Part shown: positions 14,981 to 24,204 of the stretch, piece after piece
Numbering within the stretch: the stretch's first letter is position 1
Layout of the letters: every line of letters starts with the position of its first letter
Virus record (IMG/VR): IMGVR_UViG_3300038696_000259
Location: 1-30,622 of that record
Origin: a virus
Reading direction: 5' to 3' (one strand)
Length of the DNA: 30,622 nt
Notes under the pieces: generated by a model
The model's database searches: none
Told to the model about the DNA's origin: nothing
Seen by the model: only the letters and a program-made list of their open reading frames with translations
Position numbers and translations under genes: made by a program

Positions 14981-17309
14981 TCTTGCTCAAATAAATGTAA
15001 AATTCGCTGCTGATTTAAAGCAGTTTTCTACCCAGATGCAAAATGCCACTAGGCAAGTGGAGAAGGTAGGTAAGAAGATGACTAAGGTAGGTAAAAATCT
15101 TAGTGTAGGACTCACAGCTCCCATCATAGCATTAGGTGCAGCCAGTGTTATAGCATTTGACAAGCAAGCAAAAGCCATTGCACAAGTAGAGGCTGGTCTT
15201 AAATCTACAGGTGGCACAGCTGGCAAAACAAGTGAAGAACTTCAAAAGTTAGCAAGTTCACTACAAGGCAATTCTTTATTTGGTGATGAAGAAATTCTAA
15301 AAGATGTCACTGCTCAATTACTAACATTCACAAATATTGCAGGCAATCAATTTGATCGCACGCAATTAGCTGCTCTGGATCTTGCAACTCGTCTTGATGG
15401 AGATTTAAAAAGTGCTTCTATTCAATTAGGTAAAGCGCTTAATGATCCTGTGGCAAACTTGAGTGCATTATCTAGATCTGGTATTCAGTTTAGTGAAGAT
15501 CAAAAGAAAGTAATAAGCGCACTCACAAAAAGTGGCAGACTTGCAGAGGCACAGACTATCATATTAGATGAATTAGAAAAGCAATATGGTGGTGCTGCAG
15601 AGGCAGCTGCAAAGGCTGGACTAGGACCATTCAAACAATTGTCTAATTCTATAGGAGATCTGACTGAGGATTTTGGTAAAATTATAACTGAGGCATTAAT
15701 CCCATTTATCGATTACATCAAAGATGTAGTTGATAGGTTTAAAGATCTGGATGATAGCACAAAAAGAATCATTGCTATTGTGGCAGCACTTCTTGCAGCT
15801 ATAGGTCCTTTATTAATAGCAATAGGACTTCTAGCTACGACAGTAATCCCTGGACTGATAGCGGCTTTTAAGGCCTTATCCTTAGTGATTGCTTCTAATC
15901 CTATAGGACTTGCAGTCATAGCGATTACTGCATTAAGTGTGGCTATTGCTGCAGCCAGTGGTGTTTTTAGAGAGTACACAGATGCTGCAATGGAGTTCAA
16001 TGATATTACAAAAGCGGCAACTGGTAACATTGCAAAAGAAAAAGTTGCTATTGACAAGTTGGTTTTAACAGCAATCAATGAAAAAGTAAGTAAAGAAGAA
16101 CGCTCCACAGCTTTAAAGAAGTTACAAGAACAATATCCTGCTTATTTTAAGAACTTAAGTATTGAAAAATCTAGTACTAACGACATAACAACAGCCACAA
16201 AAAAGCTCACACAGGCCTTACTTCAAAAAGCAAAAGTACAAGCTGCAGAAGAAAAGCTGGTGGATGTACAAAAAAGACTTTTAGATGTACAGCTTAAGCA
16301 AGCCGATAATATCCAGCCTACACTTACAGACACTTATGCAAGTGCCGGAACTGGTCTTGCCAAAGTGTTTACAGGAGCTTATGATAGGGTAGTATCTGGA
16401 CAAGATCCTACTAGTGGAGTAGCTCTGGATTTTTTAACCGGTTCTTTAGGAAAAAGAGCAAAAGTAATTAGTGACAACGCTGCAAAAGAGACTAGTGAGC
16501 TTAAAAAGCTACAAGATCAATTGCTTGAGTTTATAAGCAGTAATCAAGGTGTAGTAGAATCACTTGAGCCTGTAGCTCCAAAAGTTGAAGAAGTTACTCA
16601 GTCAGTAAAGGATTTAGAAACTACAGCAAAAAAATTCAATGTAACTGGAATACAGATTCAAGCTCCAGAATTTAAACCAGGTGCAGACTTTCAATTGATA
16701 CCGCCAGATGCAGTAGATGACTTTGATGATAAACTGGCTCGAATGAGGCTTAATGCACTGGAATTTAATGAGGCTATAGGTCCTATTATGGAGGGCGCTG
16801 CAGAAGGTTTTGCCGTAGGATTTGGTCAGCTAATAGGAAGTGCTGCACAAGGTGGTAACTTCTTAGAAGGATTTTTTAAGCTGTTTATAGGAACACTTGC
16901 AGACATGGCCATACAAGTAGGGAAAACTGCTATAGGTATAGGGATCGCTGTTTTAGGAATAAAAGAGGCTCTTAAATCTCTGAATCCTGCAATAGCCATT
17001 GCAGCAGGTATAGCACTTATAGCTCTGGGAACTGTTGCAAAAAGCGCTTTGAGTAACATAGGAGATACTGGCGGTGCCACTCCATTTGCAAATGGTGGTA
17101 TAGTATCTGGTCCAGTGAATGCACTGGTAGGAGAATATGCTGGAGCAAAAAATAACCCAGAAGTAATTGCACCTCTTTCTAAATTAAAAGCCATGCTTAA
17201 TGATACCGGTGGGGGTAATATTAATCTTACTGGTCGCTTTGAAATTGAGGGTAATACTTTAGTACGTGTCATTGATAGGACTAATCAAACTAATAGCCGT
17301 AAAAGATGA
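14973..17309 (+). CDS. Tape measure protein
   Basis: 778 residues. Sets tail length and is ejected to help DNA cross the envelope. N-terminus QFSTQMQNATRQVEKVGKKMTKVGKNLS.GLTAPI is the TP901-type tape measure start; a long coiled, Ala-rich body follows, with membrane-like helices at about residues 265-335 and in the Gly/Ala/Ile-rich region near 610-690. The C-terminal FANGGIVSGPVNALVGEYAG segment (near residue 710) is common in siphovirus tape measures. By the usual rule of about 0.15 nm per residue the tail would be near 115 nm, an inference. Confidence 0.93.
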   Translation: MASLAQINVKFAADLKQFSTQMQNATRQVEKVGKKMTKVGKNLSVGLTAPIIALGAASVIAFDKQAKAIAQVEAGLKSTGGTAGKTSEELQKLASSLQGNSLFGDEEILKDVTAQLLTFTNIAGNQFDRTQLAALDLATRLDGDLKSASIQLGKALNDPVANLSALSRSGIQFSEDQKKVISALTKSGRLAEAQTIILDELEKQYGGAAEAAAKAGLGPFKQLSNSIGDLTEDFGKIITEALIPFIDYIKDVVDRFKDLDDSTKRIIAIVAALLAAIGPLLIAIGLLATTVIPGLIAAFKALSLVIASNPIGLAVIAITALSVAIAAASGVFREYTDAAMEFNDITKAATGNIAKEKVAIDKLVLTAINEKVSKEERSTALKKLQEQYPAYFKNLSIEKSSTNDITTATKKLTQALLQKAKVQAAEEKLVDVQKRLLDVQLKQADNIQPTLTDTYASAGTGLAKVFTGAYDRVVSGQDPTSGVALDFLTGSLGKRAKVISDNAAKETSELKKLQDQLLEFISSNQGVVESLEPVAPKVEEVTQSVKDLETTAKKFNVTGIQIQAPEFKPGADFQLIPPDAVDDFDDKLARMRLNALEFNEAIGPIMEGAAEGFAVGFGQLIGSAAQGGNFLEGFFKLFIGTLADMAIQVGKTAIGIGIAVLGIKEALKSLNPAIAIAAGIALIALGTVAKSALSNIGDTGGATPFANGGIVSGPVNALVGEYAGAKNNPEVIAPLSKLKAMLNDTGGGNINLTGRFEIEGNTLVRVIDRTNQTNSRKR

Positions 17310-19639
17310 TACCAGCACAAAACTTAACACTATCTATAGTAAACACTCAAGAGAATAGCATGCCTATTGATGAGGAGTTTGCTAAGCGCGGTACCTTGCA
17401 ATTAAAGTATAACGGTGGCGATGAACGCGGCCAGTACATGATGCCTAGTGAGCTTAATTTTTCTATGGAAGTAAGTGATGCCAGGGATCTTGCATTCCAG
17501 CATTTATTTACCGGCAATGAAACAAATTATGAGGTGATCCTCACAAATGAAAATGATATAGTTATATGGCGCGGCTTTTTATTGCCAGAGCAATATGAAG
17601 AACCTTATGAGCACAAATTGCTTTATGTAAATTTTACCGCTACAGATGGACTTGCCAGATTAAAAGGCAAGTACTTACCAGAGGCTTTTTATACACAGCG
17701 TCACAGTGTAATCACTGTACTGCATCGCTGTCTTGCACTTACTAATCTGGCGCTACCTATACGATTTGCACCAGCGTTAAAAAACGACAGTCCAGATATA
17801 GGGTCCAATTGGAATAAAATATTTATAGACATGGCCACTTATAAAAGTAGCAGTGATAAATTAGATGATTGCTATAAAATTATAAGTGCTATTCTCGAAA
17901 CATTAGGCTGCAGTTTATTTGCTTACTTAGACACCTGGTATATTACAGGGCATAATAGATATGGAACACCAGCAGGAACGACGCCTATTTTGCAGTACTA
18001 TAAATACACAGCAACTGGTCAGCCAGATGGTCTTGTTGACATGCCTATTGAGCCAGAAGTTGTACAGCTAGAAGCTACGCCACAAATTAGCTTATTGCCT
18101 CCCTTCCAAATGGTCACTTCTACCTGGGATATAGATGAGCGGGAAGATGTACTACCTGATGATATTATACAGCAACCTTATCAAAGATTTTTACCTTTTA
18201 GTCCTGTGCCGTCTGTAATTTATTGGGAAACTAGCCTACCGGGTATATACACTTCGCGTGAAATATTTGGAAGGCGCAGGCTTGGTACTACTTATAGCTT
18301 TATTGGTGGTGTTGCTCTTTCTGAAGACGAGATTGCCAGAAGGCAGAATTTAATAAGCGATCTAGAATTTATATCCATGGAATATCCTGCCCTTACTTTG
18401 GCAAATAATACTGGGTATTATATGGAATTGCAAGAGCCTATTTATTTAAAAAGTGATCCAGATTTTATCGATGTAGATATTACCATGGTAGGGCTTTTTA
18501 CCTACATAGATAGTTCTGGACCATTTCCACCACTAGATGAAGATGATTATGGCAATCAAAATTTTAACTATGAAATTCTATATAATGGAGTTACCATAAT
18601 AAGCAACTTGCCAGGCTATGTAAATCGCGAGGGATATCTTTTAGATATTACGTATGAAGGAGGACCTAGCTTTAGGGGAGAAAATCAAAAAAGAATAGTA
18701 GGAAAGCTTTCTCTTAAAGAGATGCAACTTCCTACACCAGGAGGGTATTTTCAATTACGCATTTATGCGTTATCAGGATTTCAAAATAATATAAAAAGTA
18801 ATGCTGTAGGGTTTACACAGTTGAATATAAAATACAGCGCACAAGAAGAAGAAATTAATGAAGTTACCAGGCCTATTGATTGGACGACACAACAGGAGCT
18901 AGAGTTATCTCACGGTGGTAGTTTAAATGATTTAAGCGTGAGTCATTTTACCTTAAATAATACAGATAATGAAGCATCAAATTATACGGAGCATTTAGCT
19001 CTCGCAAAAACGCCTTTATATTATGGATTTGTGCCGCCTTATAGCACCGTGAATTACATAGAAGTAAGCAGTGCTAGTTATACAGCACTGCAAACAGCAG
19101 TAACAAATGGGGAAGCGCTTTATGGTATAAAGAATGGCAGTAATGTATATGAAGCTATAAGAGTTAATTACCCGCCAAATTACCAGTCTAACTTTAATTT
19201 TCAAATGTTTAGAGAAGATCAAGGTAAGTACTACGTATATCTGGAATATGAAGACGGAACAGATTTCCAGTACTATACTCTTTTTGCCCAACTGGTAAAG
19301 GATCGCTTGTTTGTTTATGCGCTTACAGTAGTGGCTCCTGTAGATAGATCATTCAGAGTTTTGTGGAGTAGAGTAGATGCGCCAGTTTTAACTGAGAATG
19401 CTATCTATGGAGAATTAAGAGCGCAAATAGTGCATGATATTACACCAGAGGTGTTAGTAAAATTTGATCTAAGCGTTTTTGGATTGCTAGATCCATGGTC
19501 CTTAAAGCAATTTAATATTAAAGGAATTAAAAATTTTATAATCACTGATTTGACTTTGCAACTTGATACCGGTATGAGCACCACAACGCTTGTGCAGTCA
19601 TTGCATGATGATCTGGTATTGACTAGTTATAACGAATAG
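17306..19639 (+). CDS. Large tail-tip/baseplate protein
   Basis: 777 residues, β-rich throughout. The first 170 residues (LQLKYNGGDERGQYMMPSELNFSMEV...YEVILTNENDIVIWRGFLLPEQYEEPY...VNFTATDGLARLKG) resemble the tail-hub or Dit-like start of baseplate proteins in Bacteroidota siphoviruses; the remainder is probably made of repeated β-domains. It overlaps the tape measure gene by 4 bp, where distal tail genes lie. Exact role (Dit, Tal or a fusion) is not resolved. Confidence 0.72.
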   Translation: MIPAQNLTLSIVNTQENSMPIDEEFAKRGTLQLKYNGGDERGQYMMPSELNFSMEVSDARDLAFQHLFTGNETNYEVILTNENDIVIWRGFLLPEQYEEPYEHKLLYVNFTATDGLARLKGKYLPEAFYTQRHSVITVLHRCLALTNLALPIRFAPALKNDSPDIGSNWNKIFIDMATYKSSSDKLDDCYKIISAILETLGCSLFAYLDTWYITGHNRYGTPAGTTPILQYYKYTATGQPDGLVDMPIEPEVVQLEATPQISLLPPFQMVTSTWDIDEREDVLPDDIIQQPYQRFLPFSPVPSVIYWETSLPGIYTSREIFGRRRLGTTYSFIGGVALSEDEIARRQNLISDLEFISMEYPALTLANNTGYYMELQEPIYLKSDPDFIDVDITMVGLFTYIDSSGPFPPLDEDDYGNQNFNYEILYNGVTIISNLPGYVNREGYLLDITYEGGPSFRGENQKRIVGKLSLKEMQLPTPGGYFQLRIYALSGFQNNIKSNAVGFTQLNIKYSAQEEEINEVTRPIDWTTQQELELSHGGSLNDLSVSHFTLNNTDNEASNYTEHLALAKTPLYYGFVPPYSTVNYIEVSSASYTALQTAVTNGEALYGIKNGSNVYEAIRVNYPPNYQSNFNFQMFREDQGKYYVYLEYEDGTDFQYYTLFAQLVKDRLFVYALTVVAPVDRSFRVLWSRVDAPVLTENAIYGELRAQIVHDITPEVLVKFDLSVFGLLDPWSLKQFNIKGIKNFIITDLTLQLDTGMSTTTLVQSLHDDLVLTSYNE

Positions 19640-19655
19640 GTTTATTTAGAAATCC

Positions 19656-19670
19656 CGCTTTTGCGAAAGC
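19656..19670. repeat. Dispersed palindrome copy 4, intergenic
   Basis: CGCTTTTGCGAAAGC, one mismatch, between the large tail gene and the next gene. Confidence 0.8.
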
Positions 19671-19686
19671 AAAATAAATAACAATA

Positions 19687-20271
19687 ATGGCAAATATTAA
19701 AATAGCAACGATTACAAATCATGTAAGGATAGACCAGGTGTATCTAGATGCTGCAGCTGCGGCTGGTGATGTGCTGCAAATTGAGGTTGTTAATTCCTAT
19801 ATAAATGCAACGCCACAACTTGCGGTATATGGAGACATTCCTACAGCTTATAAAACAGCGATGAAAGAAGCCATTGATTATACCACCTATCTTAATGAAG
19901 ATCCAGCACTGGTTTTTCATGTGGCATTTGATGGCACAACACACACGATGACCGGTTATGACCGTACAGGAATACCTAGCACAGGTACTGCGATAGATGA
20001 AAATGATGTCCTTATAGCAGTATTTCAAATAGCCTGGCTAAATGGAAAAGCAGATCGCCTAGAATTACCGCTCACGCTTAAAGAAGGAGTTGCACTTGAT
20101 ACCACTGAGGTAAGCGACCTAGCAGATAAAGGCATCACTGTAAGTGGTAATGGACAGAGCTTTACCATAAGCAACGACACGCCTTATTTATTGCAATGTG
20201 TGCGACCACCAGGAGAAACACAAACCTATATCATAAATCACAGTTATGATATCAACACCATAAGAAGCTAA
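19687..20271 (+). CDS. Hypothetical tail-tip/fibre protein, 194 residues
   Basis: Not recognised. β-rich protein with a helical middle (AYKTAMKEAIDYTTYLNE) and a strand-rich C-terminus. It follows the large tail protein after a 47-bp gap that contains a one-mismatch copy of the palindrome (19656-19670). It ends in a TAATG junction with the following small ORF, so it belongs to the tail appendage operon. Confidence 0.7.
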   Translation: MANIKIATITNHVRIDQVYLDAAAAAGDVLQIEVVNSYINATPQLAVYGDIPTAYKTAMKEAIDYTTYLNEDPALVFHVAFDGTTHTMTGYDRTGIPSTGTAIDENDVLIAVFQIAWLNGKADRLELPLTLKEGVALDTTEVSDLADKGITVSGNGQSFTISNDTPYLLQCVRPPGETQTYIINHSYDINTIRS

Positions 20272-20390
20272 TGGCAATTGATAATACCATACATTTTATA
20301 GGATTTAAAGTGCAGCAGTATGGTCTGGACACCAATGATTTTAACAACTATGTAGCGGCAAGCTACGTACAAAATGACTACGTAGAATGA
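20271..20390 (+). CDS. Small structural-region ORF, 39 residues
   Basis: Short ORF linked at both ends: it shares a base with the upstream stop (TAATG) and its TGA overlaps the next ATG (ATGA). The peptide (MAIDNTIHFIGFKVQQYGLD, then NDFNNYVAASYVQNDYVE) has no recognised domain. The double overlap is good evidence for translation. Confidence 0.6.
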   Translation: MAIDNTIHFIGFKVQQYGLDTNDFNNYVAASYVQNDYVE

Positions 20391-20836
20391 GTTTAGCATT
20401 AACACTTAGATTAGTAAAGGGAAGTAAGTTAACACTTGCAGAGTTGGATGACAATTTTAAATTCCTAGAGGCTTTAAAACCCCGCATCCTAAACAGCACC
20501 ATAGGAGCTTCTTACACCTTACAAGAAAGCTTGCACCTTGCGGCTATTTCTTACACGGGTAGTAACGCTATTGTAGTAACGCTACAAGATGATCCTAATT
20601 TAATGAAAAGCGGCTTTACCAGCGATCATTTCATTGACGGTACTTGTGCGGTAACTTTTGCTTACGATGATACAAAGGTGACGGTTAAAAATCACGTCAC
20701 TGCAGACGGTGTCATCACATTAAGAAAAGCAAGCGACGAGCCATCAAAGGGTGGTTGTGTGGTGCGCTATATAGGTTTTGACATAGGTACATTGAGAATG
20801 GTGTATAGAATTTTTGGAGCCATCGATTATGTTTAG
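20387..20836 (+). CDS. Hypothetical tail appendage protein, 149 residues
   Basis: Begins LTLRLVKGSKLTLAELDDNFKFLEAL, an entry motif (G..LT..E.D.NF..L) seen at the N-terminus of many phage tail-fibre or appendage proteins, followed by a β-rich body. Overlaps the preceding ORF by 4 bp and the LamG gene by 8 bp. Likely an adaptor or small fibre; function inferred from motif and place. Confidence 0.65.
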   Translation: MSLALTLRLVKGSKLTLAELDDNFKFLEALKPRILNSTIGASYTLQESLHLAAISYTGSNAIVVTLQDDPNLMKSGFTSDHFIDGTCAVTFAYDDTKVTVKNHVTADGVITLRKASDEPSKGGCVVRYIGFDIGTLRMVYRIFGAIDYV

Positions 20837-21575
20837 TTGCATGCCTGCAAGTGCAGCGAATGCTAACATTATTCCTTTAGATAAACTTTTTACTTACTAT
20901 CGTTTTGATAACAATTTTTTAGATCAAAGAGCTGCAAACAATGCGAGCGGTACAAATGTAGCTTTTCAAACTAGCCCTAAAAGAGCTGGGACACATTCAG
21001 CAAAATTTAATAGCGGAACGGGTAACCCTAGCTATGGTACTATCCCTTATTCAACTGATTTTGATTTTGGCAACGGCACTAATGACAGACCTTTTAGTAT
21101 TTCTTTTTGGATTTATCCAACAACAGAAAATGACTTTAATTTCTTTATAAGTAAAAGAGATCAAGCTGATAACGCTGAATTTCAAATTTCTTACGGTTCT
21201 ACTGATGGTTATAGATTTTTAATTTTTAATGATGATAGACCATCAGGAGGCGTTACAAGATTCTTAACAGCTGCTAATACAGCAGCTTATAACCTTAACA
21301 CTTGGCAAATGGTAACAGCAACATATGATGGAAATCTAGGAATTAATATTTACGTTAATGAAGCAGCGACAACTTCAGTTGTAAACACAAATTCTTTTAC
21401 TATAATGAAAACATATCCCCAAGATATAACTATTGGATTGGCTGGATTTACGACAAACAGCAACTTTGCTTTTAAGGGAAACATGGACTGTTTAGGTTTT
21501 TGGAATGCAAAATTGACACCTGATCAAATCGGATTAATGTACCAAAAAGGACTTAATAATTTAGAACTAATATAA
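20829..21575 (+). CDS. LamG-like (concanavalin A-type) tail appendage, putative receptor binding
   Basis: 248 residues. Carries the LamG/pentraxin-type jelly roll: YYRFDNNFLDQ, FSISFWIYPT, NTWQMVTATYDGN..INIYVNEA, and a final MDCLGFWNAKLTPDQIGLMYQKG. Such domains bind glycans, so this is the best candidate in the window for host cell recognition. The ATG at 20829 overlaps the previous gene by 8 bp. It has higher T content and simpler codon use than its neighbours to my eye, compatible with exchange of the receptor-binding gene. Confidence 0.85.
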   Translation: MFSCMPASAANANIIPLDKLFTYYRFDNNFLDQRAANNASGTNVAFQTSPKRAGTHSAKFNSGTGNPSYGTIPYSTDFDFGNGTNDRPFSISFWIYPTTENDFNFFISKRDQADNAEFQISYGSTDGYRFLIFNDDRPSGGVTRFLTAANTAAYNLNTWQMVTATYDGNLGINIYVNEAATTSVVNTNSFTIMKTYPQDITIGLAGFTTNSNFAFKGNMDCLGFWNAKLTPDQIGLMYQKGLNNLELI

Positions 21576-21580
21576 AAATC

Positions 21581-22084
21581 ATGGCACAAATTAAAATAAA
21601 AACTACAGAACCAATAAGTTACAGTCAGTGGATCGCACAGGCTGGACGATTTAATAAACCAGGAGAACGCTTTTTAAATAATCCCATGCCTATAAAGGTA
21701 GCAGATACAAATGACGACCGCTTTGCGACTATTGAGATCGCTTGGGATAAGCCTTTAGAAGATGGTTTTCGCGGGGTAATCACTTACCGCCAGCATTATG
21801 CAGTTATTGAAAGTGTACAAGACTATGGCGATGACTTGGTTACTCCTATAGGGGATCCTTATGAAAAAGAGGTGATCAAGTCGCATCAAATGGTTAAATA
21901 TAATATGGCAATGAGTGCCGCTCAAATGAATTCTTTAATAGGTGCTGCGATGCCTAATGTACCTGTAGAGATCACTGGGTTTTTTGATAGACTTATTTAC
22001 TGTATAGGCATTATAGCTATTGCAGATGCAGAAAGTTACAACACTTTTGAACTGGGCTCTGGAAAATTAATAATAGCCCCATGA
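21581..22084 (+). CDS. Hypothetical protein, 167 residues
   Basis: Not recognised. Mixed α/β protein beginning MAQIKIKTTEPISYSQWIAQAGRFNKPGERF, with an alanine/methionine-rich helix around 105-125 and a hydrophobic C-terminal third. It lies between the LamG appendage and a membrane protein and overlaps the latter by 4 bp. It may be a tail tip or pre-lysis protein. Confidence 0.7.
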   Translation: MAQIKIKTTEPISYSQWIAQAGRFNKPGERFLNNPMPIKVADTNDDRFATIEIAWDKPLEDGFRGVITYRQHYAVIESVQDYGDDLVTPIGDPYEKEVIKSHQMVKYNMAMSAAQMNSLIGAAMPNVPVEITGFFDRLIYCIGIIAIADAESYNTFELGSGKLIIAP

Positions 22085-22716
22085 TATCGATCCTAAAATA
22101 CATAGCGTCCAAGATCTCTATAGGTGGATTTACCAATAAAGATGCCTGGACAAAGCAGCCGTTTGCACATCTGGATTCTGCTACACTGGAGGAGCATAAA
22201 AAACTTCTTATAGATAAAATGGTTACTGCTGGAATGGAAGGTTTTATCATCAGGTTAATGAATGATGCCTTTATATATTTTAGTAAACACCCGGAGCAAT
22301 ACTACGGCGCGAGCGGTGACGTAGAGCTGCATAAAGTAGGTGATTTTTATTATGATATCTCTGGTGTATTGCACGACTATTTGGACGCGATAAATTACAC
22401 CTACACCTTGAAAAATTTGAAGTTGGCTGATCTATTACTTTCTAAAGTGATGATGGAATTAGGAGATCCTAGAGTGCATCATGATAAGCGCGTGAGTTTG
22501 CTTAGAATTATAAGGCCAGTGAGGTACTTGTTATCAAAAAAAAGAAGGACATCAAGCGAGAGGCCGCGTCTTGCTACTATTATACAGATTGATTCTTATG
22601 CTTTTGGGCATGTCATTAGCTATTTACCGCTGTACAAATATGGTGCAATAGCAGTTGTATTACTTGCCATCATTCTATCGCATCCACTGTTATGGATGGT
22701 TATAAAACTGTTTTAA
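22081..22716 (+). CDS. Hypothetical protein with C-terminal membrane anchor, 211 residues
   Basis: Helical, charged cytoplasmic-looking domain (residues 1-150) with an Arg/Lys-rich stretch (RYLLSKKRRTSSERPR) before a membrane segment at about 187-208 (YGAIAVVLLAIILSHPLLWMVI). No family recognised. It is immediately upstream of the holin candidate and overlaps the preceding gene by 4 bp, so a lysis or membrane-associated role is possible. A palindrome copy (22720-22735) lies between it and the next start. Confidence 0.7.
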   Translation: MISILKYIASKISIGGFTNKDAWTKQPFAHLDSATLEEHKKLLIDKMVTAGMEGFIIRLMNDAFIYFSKHPEQYYGASGDVELHKVGDFYYDISGVLHDYLDAINYTYTLKNLKLADLLLSKVMMELGDPRVHHDKRVSLLRIIRPVRYLLSKKRRTSSERPRLATIIQIDSYAFGHVISYLPLYKYGAIAVVLLAIILSHPLLWMVIKLF

Positions 22717-22719
22717 ATC

Positions 22720-22735
22720 CGCTTTCGCGAAAGCG
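22720..22735. repeat. Dispersed palindrome copy 5, intergenic
   Basis: Perfect 16-bp copy 4 bp after the membrane-anchored gene stop and before the holin candidate. Confidence 0.9.
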
Positions 22736-22748
22736 TAACTATAACAAA

Positions 22749-23087
22749 ATGAAAGAAATGATAAGCTCAGACAACAGTATTTTAATAGGAGTGCTAGGTG
22801 GAGTGGCGGCAATCATTACATCTTTCAAATGGATAGCTGACTCACTTAAGGAATGGCGCATGGGTCGGGAAATTAAGCTCGAAGAAATCATGAAGAAACT
22901 GGAGATAGAAAGGGAAAGGAATAAGAGTAATGAAATGGAGCTGCAAGTGATAAAGAATGATTTGCAGCGGATTAAAATAACGATGAGCGCGGTATTGCCC
23001 CTACTTAGAAAAATGAATGCCGGGGATATCGAGACATTGAATTTGCTGAGCTTGTTTGAAGAGGAGCGAAAACAAAGCGACACTTAA
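22749..23087 (+). CDS. Holin candidate: one membrane helix plus coiled coil
   Basis: 112 residues. One hydrophobic segment near the N-terminus (ILIGVLGGVAAIITSFKWI, about residues 10-28), then a long Lys/Glu-rich coiled coil (REIKLEEIMKKLEIERERNKSNEMELQVIKND). Small proteins of this form precede the endolysin in many phages and are called holins or phage coiled-coil membrane proteins. The ATG at 22749 is preferred; an upstream start would translate the palindrome repeat. Placed 34 bp before the amidase. Confidence 0.6.
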   Translation: MKEMISSDNSILIGVLGGVAAIITSFKWIADSLKEWRMGREIKLEEIMKKLEIERERNKSNEMELQVIKNDLQRIKITMSAVLPLLRKMNAGDIETLNLLSLFEEERKQSDT

Positions 23088-23121
23088 ACCTATCAAAATA
23101 CTAATCATTAAATAAAAGCAG

Positions 23122-23643
23122 ATGAATATAGCAATAGTTATCGGACACGACTCCAAGTCGCCAGGCGCTTTCTCCAAATATTTAGGGATGAGCGAATACA
23201 TTTATCACTGTGAAGTTGCAGCAAGCCTTTCTATGGTCGCTGATATTTACAAGCGTCCAAACGCCAGAGGTTACACTGCCCAGATGCAAGATTTACAAGA
23301 AATGGTAAAGCCTTGTGATTATGATTTGATTGTGGAACTGCATTTTAATTCCTTTAATGGAACTGCAAATGGAACCGAAACGGTGACATTCCATGGAAAC
23401 GCCAGATCTTTAGGATATGGAAAGGTATTTAATGAAATTATAAGTAAAAAATATAAGGTAAAAAATAGAGGTGAAAAGACAGTTACAAAAGGTGGTCGTG
23501 GTTTTGGATTCCTTTCTTTAATGCCTTGTGACGCTATTATTCTGGAGCCGTTTTTTGGAGATAATGGCGAGTCTTTAAATTTTAAGGATGCTAAAGAATA
23601 TGCCATGGCGATCAAAGAGTGGCTTTTAAAAATACAAGAATAA
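23122..23643 (+). CDS. N-acetylmuramoyl-L-alanine amidase endolysin (Amidase_3)
   Basis: 173 residues, only the catalytic domain. Cleaves the amide bond between MurNAc and L-Ala in peptidoglycan. Zinc and catalytic residues by pattern: His9 in VIGHD, Glu25 in MSEYIY, His74 in VELHFNS, and Glu142 in AIILEPFFGDN. No signal peptide, so it needs a holin to reach the wall. Its stop shares a base with the spanin start. Confidence 0.9.
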   Translation: MNIAIVIGHDSKSPGAFSKYLGMSEYIYHCEVAASLSMVADIYKRPNARGYTAQMQDLQEMVKPCDYDLIVELHFNSFNGTANGTETVTFHGNARSLGYGKVFNEIISKKYKVKNRGEKTVTKGGRGFGFLSLMPCDAIILEPFFGDNGESLNFKDAKEYAMAIKEWLLKIQE

Positions 23644-24203
23644 TGATGAAAAAAATAATCTTATTATTTGCCGTTTTCCTAATCTTAGGATGTGGCACCA
23701 GAAAAAAGGCACTTCAAAAAACTGTTGTAAAAGAAGAAGTGTCCGTAAAAAAAGACCTTAAACTGTCCGTAAAAAGTGACGTAAAAAAAACAGTTGTAAA
23801 GGATTACTTTACAACTGAATTAACAAGTGATATAAGCGCCACCTTTGAAGGAAAAGTATCTGATAGCACTAAGCCAGCAAGTATAGAAGAACGTATTACT
23901 AATGGCAGCAAAACGATAATTTTCACCAATTTTAAAGAGGTCAAGACTTCTGACAAAGCAGCTGCAGCAAAAAAAACAGCAGCTATTAAAGATAGCTTGT
24001 CAATAATTGACTTGTCTAAAAAAGACATTGATCATCAGGAATCAGCAAATCAAAATCTTTCTATTGATCAAAAGGATCTCGCAGTCGAAAGTGAAAAACC
24101 TAACGGATGGAGCAGCCTAGCATGGTCCTTAATTGGCATAGCAGTAGTTGCCATAGGTGGGCTAATATTTTATTTTTGGAATTATAGGAAGAGACGTATT
24201 TAA
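23643..24203 (+). CDS. Unimolecular spanin candidate: lipoprotein with C-terminal membrane helix
   Basis: 186 residues. Signal peptide with lipobox LILGC (Cys17), then a Lys-rich periplasmic segment predicted to be β and coiled, and a C-terminal membrane helix at about 158-179 (WSLIGIAVVAIGGLIFYFW) with a basic cytoplasmic end (RKRRI). An outer-membrane lipid anchor and an inner-membrane anchor on one chain is the definition of a u-spanin (as in phage T1), which fuses the two membranes in the last step of lysis. It follows the endolysin directly. Within its end lies the promoter for the tmRNA. Confidence 0.78.
   Translation: MMKKIILLFAVFLILGCGTRKKALQKTVVKEEVSVKKDLKLSVKSDVKKTVVKDYFTTELTSDISATFEGKVSDSTKPASIEERITNGSKTIIFTNFKEVKTSDKAAAAKKTAAIKDSLSIIDLSKKDIDHQESANQNLSIDQKDLAVESEKPNGWSSLAWSLIGIAVVAIGGLIFYFWNYRKRRI
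24148..24178 (+). promoter_or_regulatory. Bacteroidota-type promoter for the tmRNA gene
   Basis: TTG (24148-24150), a 20-base gap, then TATTTTTG (24171-24178), matching the Flavobacterium consensus TTG-N17-23-TAnnTTTG exactly. It lies inside the end of the spanin gene; transcription would begin near 24184, just upstream of the tmRNA acceptor half. Confidence 0.6.
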
Positions 24204-24204
24204 A

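Noticed and set aside
16826-17272. Long minus-strand frames inside the tape measure and other late genes
   Set aside because: They are antisense shadows of well-supported genes with no family features.
22692-22748. Holin candidate starting at 22692
   Set aside because: This would translate the palindrome repeat and overlap the preceding gene; ATG 22749 directly precedes the membrane segment.
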